A stretch of 64,000 nt of DNA from Colias croceus (GCF_905220415.1 NC_059538.1:4898001-4962000); one strand, 5' to 3'. Counted from the first letter of the stretch, positions 1-10,299 are shown. Program-made: numbers and translations. Notes: a model not told the origin generated them from the sequence alone.

Positions 1-163
1 TACTCATAAAATCATATTAACAAAATCAGACAGAACTCTTCTTTTTATCACAAAAAATTAAAATTAAGTCTACGTAACGTAGATGTAGATGAAAAAATAA
101 CATCCATCATGAATCATGATCTATCTAAAAGAAAAAATATTTTCAAAATTTGTCATCAACATT
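1..163. other. Downstream flank of hAT element 1
   Basis: AT-rich sequence below the transposase stop codon. It should be the 3' untranslated part and end of hAT element 1, but I see no clear terminal repeat, so the element end may lie beyond the window edge. Confidence 0.4.
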
Positions 164-2215
164 TTACAACTCGATATTTTCTTCGTTATAACAGGCTCTT
201 AAAAATATAAGAGAGTCTAAAGTTTTATCGCCAAGACGTGATCTAATTTTACTGCACAATAAGCCAGCAGCAGAAAATATTCTTTCTGGTTCTACGCTTG
301 TGGGAGGCACCGTCAGAAGGTAGTCATAAGCCATACTCAGATGGCGACCACGATCACCCCCGTTTTCAAATAGAGCCATTTCTATACGAATAGTTGATTC
401 TAAATCATATTGAGTACGTCTGACTCTGAATCGACTACTTTGAGAAGCTTTTTGTATCTCAGCGTTAAGCTCCTCTTTCTTACTTAATGCAACTTCAGGT
501 TGCATTTCATTGTCAATTGACTGACATGCTTGCTCTTCTTCGATTTGTTCTCCTGGCGGATCACAACCAGTGCGCGTTAAAAGTTTAACAATCATTTGTA
601 GCATTTCATTGCTATCTGGTCTCGGGAATTCATCATCTTGCGCAGAGGTGAAATATACATCTGGACATTGCAGATACTTAAGTACTGAAGTTTCTATGAG
701 ACGGCGTTTGCTATATCTTTTTTTCAAGCACGTGAACATTTTTTTACCAATATTTGTACTCACAGCAGATAACTTTTTAAGTCCAAATGTGACAGCCACA
801 TCAGCAGTTAGTAGCGTGGCATCGCGGCGGCAGAGTGCTTCCAACACTGTCCTGATAATATCAAGAACCTCATTAAGTTGCTCCATCAAAGTCCAGTCAT
901 CTTCGGTAAATAATATATTTGACTTAATATCGATCAGTGCTTTCGCGATACATGTTTTTAGTTTCAAAAATCTCTCTAATGTATTCGCAAGACTTCCCCA
1001 ACGAGTTTTACAATCATTGGTCAAAGTATACTCTTTTTTGAAATCAACTACGACATATTTCTGGAGGACATCGTCGTTTTTTGTTGGTGATTTTCTGAAT
1101 AATTTAACAACAGATTTCACTTTATCGAGAAGCTTTTGGTATTCTAATTCAAACTGTTGTTCATTGTGTGCTGATGATGGCAGATCAATTTGTTCGATTT
1201 GAAAGCCATCAGTTTCATCGTCGGACTCGTTATCGGAACGATAATCCACAACGGTTCTGTTAGTGCCATACTTCCTCGTTAACTCTGCTAACGTTAGATT
1301 GTCGTCCTCGTCATCACATTCAATCGAAACAGCTTCCATGTCTTGAACGTCATCAGGATCAACAGTTTTTTTATAAAACACGTCATTTATCGCCAGTTGA
1401 AGGGCATGAGCAATGCACGTTTGGTGGTATGATTTCAGCAATTTGCCAAATTTGATCATCATACTGCAGCCATCGGTTGATTCAGCTACTATATCTGTGT
1501 CTAGTGACACCCCAAATTCTTGTAATTTAAGCCTTATAGCTTCCAAGCATTTTTTAGCAGGTAAAGAACCATAAATTCTTATCAGCCCCAGAGTCTTGAA
1601 TTTGTTGTTTCCCGAAAATTTTTTTGAATGGAGATTCAAGCTAATATAACGCCTATTTCTCAGAGATGTCCATTCGTCGAAGGATATTGAGAATTTATGG
1701 TTGTCTTTTAATAGTTTTTGTATCTCATCATGTAGGTGAAGTTTTTTTATATCAGCCTCTTTCACCACAATGTTTCTGATAGCCGTAGCAGACTTGGGCA
1801 AATTATGGCCGGAGCTCTGAAACAGCTTTCTCATGTCTTTAGACTCTGTAAAAAGTCGAAAAGGACACCCATCTTTTGCTGTCATTCGCGATACCATAAC
1901 TTGAATGGAAGGATTTGACTTTGATTCGTAGTAATCGGTCATCTTTTTCTTCTTTTGCCTTGGTTCATCGGTACTGGGTGTTGACGAGCTTGGCACTGGT
2001 AGTTCGGCATTTTGGTTATTAATTATCTCAGTGGCTAAGTTTTTTTGGTGCACATTTTTAGTATGTTTTAATAAACCACCTGTGCTGCCGCCAGTACACT
2101 TCAAAATTTTTAGGCATTGTTTACATTTGGCACTGTTTTTATCTGTAGATCTTAAAAAGTAATGCCATGCTGATGAAGCATCTTCAGCTTTATTAACCAC
2201 TTCTTCGAAATCCAT
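164..2215 (-). CDS. hAT-family transposase, BED zinc finger, intact frame
   Basis: Single uninterrupted frame of 683 residues from an ATG at 2213-2215. Family role: cut-and-paste transposition of a hAT DNA element in the nucleus. Seen in order: an N-terminal BED-type finger (C31, C34, H51, H56); an RNase-H-like core whose first acidic site is in SFDEWTS, with the second in STDGCSMM followed by the CIAHAL Cys/His motif; a TRWGS tryptophan motif; and a C-terminal hAT dimerisation region (PPTSVEPERIFSAAG, then SKIRSRL and LIFLRA). No stop or frameshift is present, so the protein may still be functional or only recently silent. A domesticated ZBED-type host gene is possible, but the flanking GC-rich palindromes favour a transposon. 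The opposite-strand frames over it are shadows. Confidence 0.9.
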   Translation of the reverse strand: MDFEEVVNKAEDASSAWHYFLRSTDKNSAKCKQCLKILKCTGGSTGGLLKHTKNVHQKNLATEIINNQNAELPVPSSSTPSTDEPRQKKKKMTDYYESKSNPSIQVMVSRMTAKDGCPFRLFTESKDMRKLFQSSGHNLPKSATAIRNIVVKEADIKKLHLHDEIQKLLKDNHKFSISFDEWTSLRNRRYISLNLHSKKFSGNNKFKTLGLIRIYGSLPAKKCLEAIRLKLQEFGVSLDTDIVAESTDGCSMMIKFGKLLKSYHQTCIAHALQLAINDVFYKKTVDPDDVQDMEAVSIECDDEDDNLTLAELTRKYGTNRTVVDYRSDNESDDETDGFQIEQIDLPSSAHNEQQFELEYQKLLDKVKSVVKLFRKSPTKNDDVLQKYVVVDFKKEYTLTNDCKTRWGSLANTLERFLKLKTCIAKALIDIKSNILFTEDDWTLMEQLNEVLDIIRTVLEALCRRDATLLTADVAVTFGLKKLSAVSTNIGKKMFTCLKKRYSKRRLIETSVLKYLQCPDVYFTSAQDDEFPRPDSNEMLQMIVKLLTRTGCDPPGEQIEEEQACQSIDNEMQPEVALSKKEELNAEIQKASQSSRFRVRRTQYDLESTIRIEMALFENGGDRGRHLSMAYDYLLTVPPTSVEPERIFSAAGLLCSKIRSRLGDKTLDSLIFLRACYNEENIEL

Positions 2216-2740
2216 ACTTATTTGGACGAATCTAAAACAATAAATTAAGTATGGTCAATTGAAATAAAACAATAAAATTAAGACGAGGCTCCCTAACATA
2301 ATTTCTGGCACTGAGAGACCGGTTACGGTACTAGACGCTAACACAGCCGTAATAAAGTTGAATATCGCGTGCGCTCTTTGAACGCGTTCAAGCTCGAAAA
2401 GTAAGTCTCAATTCTTATTTCGTTTATAACTAAAGTAATAATTGATCTAGAGAAAAAATATCTTGGGATTCGATAGTAAACTCTATTTTCTTACTGTTAA
2501 CATTTATTTTAGACATAAAGTCCAAGTAAATCTTTAAAAAAATGTAATATTCCTTAAAAAAGGCATAATTTTTGAATAAAAAATGAATCGAGCGAAAATG
2601 TTACAATTACGTAACTGTCTTGTACATCGAAAGAAAAAGACCCAATAAATCATAATATACTAAAGTTCCATTTTGATTCTATGTATGACTGTTTCAGAAT
2701 ATTAATGCAAATTCACATAAAATTTAGGGAGCCTCCCCTT
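2216..2740. repeat. Upstream flank of hAT 1 with 12-bp inverted repeat
   Basis: The 12-mer gaggctccctaa at 2285-2296 recurs inverted (ttagggagcctc) at 2724-2735, enclosing about 450 AT-rich bases. It may be the ends of a small insertion or subterminal repeats of the hAT element. No coding potential seen. Confidence 0.4.
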
Positions 2741-3500
2741 AATTTGGTGTTGTGTTTGTTAATTTGGTGTAAAAACGGATAGGAAAAGGGTCAGAGGGGC
2801 TCATATATTTCCCCAACTTACCTTATTGCTCTTGAACGACACAGGTATGTACTTATAGTTTTTAAAAATCACAGATCAACCACAATGACACACACAACAC
2901 AACATTCAACGAGATTTTTGCAACAACACTGGCTTGTCGGACGGCGGGTGCGGGACTGGCGGGCGGGCGACTGGCGGTGGCGCGGCGCGGCGGTTAGAGA
3001 GATGGCGCCATTTTTCAGGCTATCTCACTCACACGCGCTGCTACTACTGTCGCGAACGAAACTACATAATATAATGAATGCGCTTGCGCGCCGTTTTAAG
3101 CGCGAAAATTCAAAAATATTAACTCGGTCCCGAAAGTCCCGAAAATCACCGGGAATAGTATATTATGTCCCGGTTCTTTGGCGCTAGTAATTTCCCGGGA
3201 ATTCCCGGGACCTTTGGTACCGGGATTTCCCGGGACTATTCCCTACCAGCGGCCGCTCGCGAATGCTCGAACATTCTCGGGAATTCCCGCGACTTCTCAC
3301 GCAGTCGCACGGCTCCGTTTATGGAATTCCGCGGAATTTCTGCGGCGCCGCGGGCATCCGCGCGACTCGTTCGAGTTTCTCATGCGATAATAGGTATTAT
3401 AGTAATGAAAATAAAGTTAAAATTCATATGGCACTGAAACTGCGCTCCGCTTCGCTGCGCTTCGCTGCGCTTCGCCGCTCTTTTGGTGTGAGTTGACCCT
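2741..3500. repeat. GC-rich palindromic block, probable hAT subterminal region
   Basis: Unlike the AT-rich surroundings this block is GC-rich. It contains several palindromes built on ttcccgggaattcccggga (about 3189-3240 and near 3281-3290), a run of the 10-mer cttcgctgcg about 3443-3475, and ends in ggtgtgagttgaccct. Clusters of such short repeats near the ends are common in hAT elements as transposase binding sites, so this is likely the 5' subterminal region of hAT 1. The last 26 bases (3475-3500) recur inverted at 30524-30549, suggesting a mobile-element terminus. Confidence 0.5.
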
Positions 3501-3652
3501 AAAACTTTTCAATATTCCAAAGGGAGAGTTGCATCGCTTGTGTCAATTGATGTGTTGTAACGATATTACAGTTCTCAGAAATTCGTATGTCTTTCAGGAG
3601 CTGTATAGTACGCGTCACGTAAAAAGAACGCTGGATGAAAGTGATAGGGTGT

Positions 3653-3679
3653 GTGTTCGGTGCAATGACCACCGAACAC
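3653..3679. other. Perfect 10-bp hairpin
   Basis: gtgttcggtg (3653-3662) pairs exactly with caccgaacac (3670-3679) over a 7-base loop. It lies in the otherwise featureless 3501-3968 stretch between the hAT block and the viral fossil. A function cannot be assigned. Confidence 0.5.
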
Positions 3680-3968
3680 CGTAGTCAGCAATATTAGGTA
3701 TCGCGGGCGGCATTTAACATAAATTAAGTTAGTCCACAATCAACAGTCCACAAAATAACATATTACCGTCGCGACGCGTAACATTAACATAAAACATATA
3801 ACATAATTATTATAACATTAACAGAATAATTAACAATAACAGTAACAATTAAGCAGTAACAAGTGAAAGTGATTTTAGTAATAAATTAATTAGTGTACAT
3901 TTTAGTTTAATTTCATAACAAATCCCTCCAACACTAGCCACGCAGCCTGAGTTTGAGTTTGAGTTTGA

Positions 3969-5952
3969 GGAGATGAAGGAGGACTAGCTAAAAAAATACT
4001 GGATCAAGAGAACTCCTTTTACAACCACCTGAGAGATGATATAGTTCAGCTTTGTCGAAAGGAGAGAGAATTAAATATTAAAGGAAGAGTTTTTTGTAAG
4101 CAGACTTACGAGATGAGGTTAATGCAAGTCTGTATGGAAAAGTCTTTAAGTGATAATGTATTGCCATATGTCAGAGAACAAACGATGACAAACACAGAGT
4201 TAGAAGTTGCTAAAAGAATGGATAAAGTAGCCTCTCACATAAAGGAAAAGGGGCATGCAAACCTTAACTTAGATTTGAGTTCTTGGAATCAACTGAATCG
4301 TCATGACTTGAATAAGTATTTGTTTCAAGAATTAGATGAGCTTCACGGAAGGAAGAACCTATACTCCGACTCCCATCTTTGGTTCAATAGGTGTATGGTA
4401 TTACTCAGTTCTCGATTGACCCCACCTGAGATAGGACCTGATGGAGAACCTCTAGCTGGAGATTACTGCCATTATAATCAATATGGTGGTTTTGAAGGAA
4501 TGAGACAGAAGGCCTGGACTCTGACTACAATAATGATAATAAAGATTGCTCTTGAAGAATGTAATATTCAAGGAGAGATAATGGGTCAAGGTGACAATCA
4601 GATAATCCATATCAGATTGAAAGCAGAGCAGCAAGGACAACCTCATTTTTTTATATAAAGCTGCTTCTAAACAGCCATGATTAATAATTTTTCGCTCAGC
4701 AGGTCTCTCTCTGAAACTTCAAGAAACCTGGTACTCTCAAAATTTGTTTGAATATTCTAAAGTGCGTTATTACAAATCAATAAGAATAGATGACAGTTTG
4801 AAAAGACTTAACAGGATGATTCCTGATATAAATGAGGGATTTCCATCATTACAGTCTTTAATAACAGGGGTGTCGACTACTACCGAAAATATGTCTCGAA
4901 ATTATGTCTCCCCGATAATTCCGTTCCTCTTATATTCTCTAGAATTAGGGAACACAATAAAAAGAAAGGGTATCTTGGACCTAAAAACAAGAGAAACAGA
5001 TAAGTTGTGTGCACTCATGAACATCCCCTCTATCTTGGGAGGACTACCTCTCTCTAATATGTATCAACATTGCCAAAGAGGTTGTCCAGACCCTCTAACG
5101 ATTTGGTTAAAGGTCTTAGAAGTTGTTAGAAGAACAAGTCCCAAAATATACAATCATATATTACATTTGATTCCCTGTAGAACCAAGATGAACCACGACC
5201 CTGTTAAACTGGTTGAAGACATATACAGTCTGAATATACTAGGAATGCCGAATTTTGTAAGAAAAGCGAGAGAATTAATTGAAGAATTCTTACCAACATA
5301 TGTAACAAATCCAAAGGTAATCCGATTGCTTGGGCAGATAGAACAGATTTAGAATCACTCTGTAGTATCTTAACGACAATGAGGCCTTACGTTGCAAACC
5401 TAGCACATGAAATCTTGAGAAACTCAAACGAAGGTGTCCAGTTGCAATTAATTTGAAGTTTTTCCAATTTACAGACAATAAATAGAATGATCAATGAAGA
5501 TCCAAACAGGACAGAGACCATCTTTTCTCTCGGGAAGTTCAAAGATGCAGAAGCAATTGATGTACTCAAGAGAAGACTAACAAGATCCGAGCTGCCAGTC
5601 CAAGGAACACATCTATTGGAAAAGGCTCTCTCTTCGATCCCCTACACTTTCAAAGCTGCTCAATGGTTACGAGAAGCAACTTGGGGATTTCCTATCACTG
5701 GGATTACAAGTCCAGTACCTTGTGAACAAGTTAAAATAGAAAATTACGACGATGTCGACAAAACCTTAAAGAAAGACTGTATTGTAGTCAAGACTTCGTA
5801 TAAATTGAAAACAGAAGGAAAGGGTGCATTGAGTTCAAGAGGACCTTTTGATCCTTACATAGGATCATCCACTCCAGAAAAGATGATTAGACCCAAATTG
5901 ACAGTTATAAACCCTAATCCTCAGATAAAATCTGTCATGAAGCTATACTATA
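3969..5952 (+). pseudogene. Endogenous viral element: L polymerase of a rhabdovirus-like virus (broken)
   Basis: A collinear but broken stretch of the large (L) RNA-dependent RNA polymerase of a non-segmented negative-strand RNA virus (Mononegavirales, most like Rhabdoviridae). Frame 1 runs to a stop at 4658 and contains the palm motif with the catalytic aspartate (LDLSSWN), the EGMRQKAW motif and the GQGDNQ catalytic motif typical of this order. The frame then breaks at a T run near 4645-4652, resumes up to about 5352, shifts again near 5315-5320 and again near 5455, and resumes from 5487. The last part carries GPFDPYIGSSTPEK, matching the conserved PYxGSxT block at the start of the capping domain. 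The copy stops abruptly at about 5952, where another repeat begins, so the rest of L is missing. It cannot make a full protein. Identification as L is firm; genus is not determined. Confidence 0.88.
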
Positions 5953-6120
5953 CAGGGTGTAATCGTTAAGTGTGCACAGGCGATTATTCCGTAACTATTA
6001 CAGATATCAAAAAACTTTAAACTGATATCGAAAGTATTTAACCTAATGAGTAAAATGGCCATGATAAATTTTTAAAAATAAAACGAGAAATATCTAAAAA
6101 ATTAACTTGAAACCCTCCCA
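5953..6120 (+). repeat. Repeat A, copy 1 (acagggtgtaat end)
   Basis: About 165 bases beginning acagggtgtaatcgttaag are repeated with few changes at 7042-7205. This copy abuts the viral fossil and marks its right edge, so it probably inserted into or joined to it. The acagggtgtaa start is typical of insect transposon ends; family not determined. Confidence 0.75.
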
Positions 6121-6156
6121 TACATTTAGTATGAGATACGAATATCCCATGTACAT

Positions 6157-6790
6157 GGGTTGATCCAAAAGTAATGATAATCAATATTAAACAAGGTCAT
6201 TAGAGTTATAATAATTATGTAGTTCTCTAGATAGTCTTCTTACTAGAAAGTATACTTCAATATTTTTTTCCTAAACTTAAAAAAAACTTTGACTTCATCC
6301 ACAAAAACCCCTCCACGCAGCCATCACTTCGCTGTCGTCTTAAAATAATTTATTGCTAAAAAAGTGTTTCCTGTGCCGAGGAAAGAGATAAAAGTAAATA
6401 GGAGCTAGATCCAAAAAATAGGGTAGGTGTTCAAGCCTTTGGAATGCCGATTTTTGAATGGCAGCCATCGCAACTGACGCTTTGTGATTTGGTGCGTTGT
6501 CTTGGAGAAACACCGTTCAGGTCCGCAGTTTGCCATGTCTCTTTTCCTTACTATCCTACCGCAATCTTTTGATTTGGTCTGTTTAGTAAGAGCCCAATAA
6601 AGTGGCTACCTTTTTAAAATATTCCACCATAATTATTCCTTCAGCGTCCCAAAAAACTACCGCTTTAATCTAACCTACTGATTTTCACTTTGAATTTCTT
6701 CATCGTCACTTTGGAAGCTCGCATCCAGGACATTGATTGTTTTTTGGTTTCAGCATCAACATGGTGAACTCGGGTAACGTCCATGATCAC
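6157..6790 (-). pseudogene. Decayed mariner transposase
   Basis: Translation of the minus strand in shifting frames gives classic mariner segments in the right order: HVDAETKKQS then WMRA (about 6720-6770), FWDAEGIIMVEYF (about 6620-6660), FLQDNAPNHKASVAMAA (about 6460-6510) and FLDLAPIYFYLFP (about 6375-6420). DNAPNH and DLAP cover the second and third catalytic acids of the D,D34D family. Several in-frame stops and shifts show it is dead. ggttgatccaaaagtaatgat at 6158 is a mariner-like terminal repeat bounding it on one side. Confidence 0.8.
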
Positions 6791-6794
6791 AAAA

Positions 6795-7660
6795 CGTGAC
6801 AAAAAATTATCCTGATATCATTAAAAATTTAGAAATTTACCCTATATTGTATTGTCCATACTATCACATGATTTTTGTAATGTTTTGTAAACTTTTCGGA
6901 TGCTTCTACTCCTTCCCAGTAGGGTGACATGTTGTAATACGCTACCATGATCCATTCATCTTGAATTATTTGCGTATCAGCTTATTTACCAGACCAATAA
7001 GAGAACTTTATGGATCCATTCTTTCTAAATACGTTAATATACAGGGTGTAATCATTAAGTGTGCACAAGCGATTATTCCGTAACTATTGCAGATACCAAA
7101 AAACTTTAAACTGATATCGAAAGTACTTAACCTAATGAGTAAAATGGCCATAATAAATTTTTAAAAATAAAACGAGAAATATCCAAAAATGTTACATTAA
7201 ACGCTCCCATACATTTTATTTCCCATACATTTTGTATTTATAGCAGATTTTCGAAGTGATGTCCTCATTGTGCAATACAATGAGGAGATCTATTTACAGT
7301 TTCTAAATGAACTTCCCTTCAAATTTGCGAAGTAATTAAAGCAGAAAACCAAAAAAAGAAAGAAAAAGCTAAAATCTTTCATAATAAATGTAGGTTGATC
7401 CAAAAGTAATGATAATTGGGTATTTCCTGTGCACATAAAAATATAAAATAAATGTTTTTTGCTTGCTCATGTATTCACTAAGTAATCACAAAAAAATCAT
7501 ATCAACAGGCCACGTTACCAATTATTTACATTAATTTGAATATGAACCGTGCGTGCCAGAATGTTTCCCGACGAAAAGAAGAAACAACGATTCGACATGT
7601 AGAGGGTAAATTTCTAAATTTTTAATGATATCAGGATAATTTTTTGTCACGTTTTGTACC
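6795..7660. repeat. Inverted repeat pair and mariner-end duplication
   Basis: About 50 bases at 6795-6844 (starting acaaaacgtgacaaaaaatt) reappear inverted at 7610-7658. Between them lies repeat A copy 2. A second copy of the mariner-like terminus (ggttgatccaaaagtaatgat) occurs at 7391 in the same orientation as the one at 6158. The arrangement shows a segmental duplication plus an inversion of mariner-related sequence. No intact frame is present. Confidence 0.65.
7042..7205 (+). repeat. Repeat A, copy 2
   Basis: Near-identical to 5953-6120, starting acagggtgtaatcattaag, and followed after about 185 extra bases by the mariner-like end at 7391. In copy 1 the corresponding gap is only about 40 bases. 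Confidence 0.75.
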
Positions 7661-7760
7661 GTGTGTGTATTAAGCCCGTGCACCGACATCGAACCTAGTT
7701 AATAAATAGCACATCTAAATAATATTATGTAGTAATTAATAATATCAAATCTAAATTTAT

Positions 7761-7888
7761 AAAGAATAGAAAAAATTCGATCACGAGGCGAGACTCGAAC
7801 CCACATCCTTCGCGCCATTCCGGGGCGGATGCCTAACCAACTCAGCCACTCGTGACCCGCCTGAGCAATCGAATTTATTCTATTCTTT
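7761..7888 (-). repeat. tRNA-like sequence inside an inverted repeat
   Basis: The minus strand of 7779-7857 has a pol III A-box (TGGCTGAGTTGG, an exact match to TRGYNNARNNGG) and a B-box-like GGTTCGAGTCT. Its ends pair over 9 bases (ggtcacgag with ctcgtgatc), longer than the 7 of a tRNA acceptor stem, the anticodon stem is poor, and the loop has C where U33 is expected. It is therefore a tRNA-derived repeat or pseudogene rather than a working tRNA. It is itself flanked by a 19-bp inverted repeat, 7761-7779 against 7870-7888, with one mismatch, so the whole unit folds as one long hairpin. Confidence 0.65.
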
Positions 7889-8034
7889 CAGTTTTATGTG
7901 TCTTAAGGGACACACCGCGCGCCATCTATCGCCTTCTATCGCCATCTATCGCCTACAGAACTAAACTTGACCAGAAAAGAACTATTGCAGAAGATTTTTA
8001 CACAAATAAAACGACATAATTTACATCAATCATA

Positions 8035-8129
8035 GGCCGCGGTCCGAATCACGACTATAGTGCACGACGCTCACAGGGCCTACATTTGAGCGTGCTGTGG
8101 GCACTATAATCGTGATTCGGACCGCGGCC
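8035..8129. other. Long hairpin with 29-bp arms
   Basis: Arm 8035-8063 (ggccgcggtccgaatcacga...) pairs with 8101-8129 with one mismatch, and the loop contains a second 7-bp stem (acgctca 8067-8073 with tgagcgt 8087-8093). It lies just outside the left end of hAT element 2. It could be a palindromic mini-element, a replication-generated palindrome, or a foldback RNA if transcribed. Confidence 0.75.
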
Positions 8130-8153
8130 ATAATTTCACATTCGGTCTCGGCT

Positions 8154-10299
8154 CAGTGTTACCAAGTAAATGACATTTACCCAAATATGGGGAAAATTTG
8201 CTAGTTTATATTAAACCATTTTTTTTAGATAGGATTGCTCCGGATCCTGCTGGAGAAATTAATGCATACTGCAAATACTGTCATGTATCCTTAGTCCCGC
8301 ATAAAAAGAGCCTTCTATATCACGCTCAGAGTAAAAAACATGAAAGAACTGTTTCTTTTAGTAAAACAGCAAAATCTCGTAAACAAATAACATTTTTAAA
8401 AAGTTAGTACCAGATGAAAGGAAAATTGCTGAATTGAAGATAGCTGCATACATTGTCGAACATTCTTCAACAACAAATGTTGACCATTTGGGTGAAATGC
8501 TCCCCAAACTTGACCCCAAGTCCGAAATCTTAAATAATATAAAACTGCATAGAACTGCAAATGCACTATGTTAATAAAAAATATTCTGGGTCCATGTATG
8601 TTTCAAGACCTACTGGAAGAAATTGGAAACTCTCCTTATTCTATAATTGTAGATGAGACTACCGACATAACTACCATAAAGGTGTTATGTATGATGATTC
8701 TCTTTTTTTCAAAGAAGAAGGGTGATGTGGTTACAACCTTTTATAGAATCGTCAAAGTTACAGATTGCGACGCTACATCTCTGTACAATTTAGTCTGCTC
8801 CACTCTGCAAGAAGATGAACTTCGCGTCGAAATGTTAGTTGGGATAGGTTTAGATGGAACTAATGTAATGATAGGAAGAAATCATTCCCTTGCTGCTCTT
8901 TTGAAGCAAAAAATACCTGATCTGATAGTAATAAAATGTTCAAGTCACTCCTTGCATTTGTGTGCAGAAAAGGCGGCGGAAAGTCTACCACGTCAACTTG
9001 AGTTTCTACTACGTGAAACACACAACTGGTTTTCCTACAGTGCTAAACGTCTGGATGCATACAGGGATCTATTCGAAGTAATGAATAATAGTAGGAATCC
9101 AAAGAAAATTGCAGGTTTCTGCGGAACTCGATGGTTAGCACGATACAATGCCATTACTACAATCCTGGATCAATGGGAAGAGTTGCAACTGTTGTTTTTA
9201 CTCTCAAAGAGAGAAGACAGATGTTACATGGCAGAAAAGTTGCATGACATAATGAAATGTCCTGTGTTTAAAGGCTACTTGATGTTTTTGAAAGAACGAC
9301 TGAACATGTTATTTCAGAGTGAAAATGTAGAATCTGTGAAATTACTGGAGGACGTTTATTTGTTATTAAGAGGTTTGCTACAAAAACTGGTTGTACCCGC
9401 ACAGCTTGAGAAATTGAGTGACAAAGATTTAATAACATTTGACTTCAAACAATATATGATGCACACAAGTGCTATTAACCTAGGACATGACACTGAGGTC
9501 CTATTGCGGGAAGTAAATCAAAACGAAGCGTGCGAACTACGTGACCGATGCAGAAACTTTATGGTCACTTTGTGCTCAGAGGTGCAAAGTAGAACTCCTG
9601 AGCACATTCATATATTGAAGTCTGTATCACTGCTGACCCCACAAATTGCCACCTCGCAAGTGAAACCTGATCTGACAAATTTTCTGCAAATGTTCGAAAG
9701 GTTTATGGCAGTAAGACCGAAGCCGAATCTGAATGGTACCATTAAAACCAATTTGCATCACAAAGAATGGAGGAACACGTCGTCCAGCGTTTCATTTTGG
9801 GCCGAGGTTAATACCGATTTAGATGCAGGAGGAATTAAGAGGTTTGCTGCCATCTCAAAATTTGCTTTGGCTGTGTTGTCAATGCCACTATCAAATGCAA
9901 CGGTGGAAAGAGCTTTCTCCATTTATTCAATCATAAAAAATAAGCTTCGAAATAGATTATCTGTAGAAATGTTGCAACACTTAATGATGGTGAGGTACAG
10001 CTTAAAAAGAAATTATACGTCTTGCGTCACATTTAAACCGACTGACGCAATGTTGAAAAAGTTTTCGAATGAAATGTACGATTTCAAGAAGAAAATGACT
10101 GCAGATGACATAGAAGTCCAGACGATGGATACATTCCAAGAATGTTTGGAAATGCTAGATTAAGAATGCGTAGATTAAGAAAAAATAAAACGTTAAAAAG
10201 TAAAGTAAGATGTTTTGATTTATCATAAATACTTACTGTAAAAAAATCATAAAAGGGCCAAATTTAGGGTAAAAGGAAAATTCTGAGGTGGCAACACTG
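8154..10299 (+). mobile_element. hAT element 2, with terminal repeats
   Basis: Left end CAGTGTTACCA (8154) and right end ggcaacactg (ending 10299) form a short hAT-type inverted repeat, CAGTGTTRCCA. The 2.15 kb between holds one hAT transposase frame. The 8 bases flanking each end (tctcggct, agcaagct) do not match well, so no target duplication is preserved. Confidence 0.7.
8198..10163 (+). pseudogene. hAT transposase, frameshifted N-terminus
   Basis: The 5' part (8198-8407) encodes a zinc-finger segment (INAYCKYC...HAQSKKH) and has no ATG. A frameshift at the T/A run near 8392-8405 leads to a second short frame that stops at about 8575. From the ATG at 8568 a third frame runs 531 residues without interruption. 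That frame has the hAT core: IIVDETTD, then GLDGTNVM, the KCSSHSLHLC Cys/His motif, CGTRWLARY, and the C-terminal dimerisation block LSMPLSNATVERAFS followed by KLRNRL. Two frameshifts separate the DNA-binding finger from the catalytic body, so the element is probably not autonomous. Use of the 531-residue frame alone by the host is possible but unsupported. Confidence 0.82.

Noticed and set aside
570..1202. 210-residue plus-strand frame
   Set aside because: Lies antisense to the intact hAT transposase and has no motif; a shadow frame.
2885..3496. Several overlapping plus-strand frames in the GC-rich block
   Set aside because: Open only because of high GC content and short repeats; composition mirrors the palindromes rather than protein.
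7779..7857. Functional tRNA gene
   Set aside because: Terminal stem of 9 instead of 7 bases, poor anticodon stem and C at position 33; called tRNA-like repeat instead.
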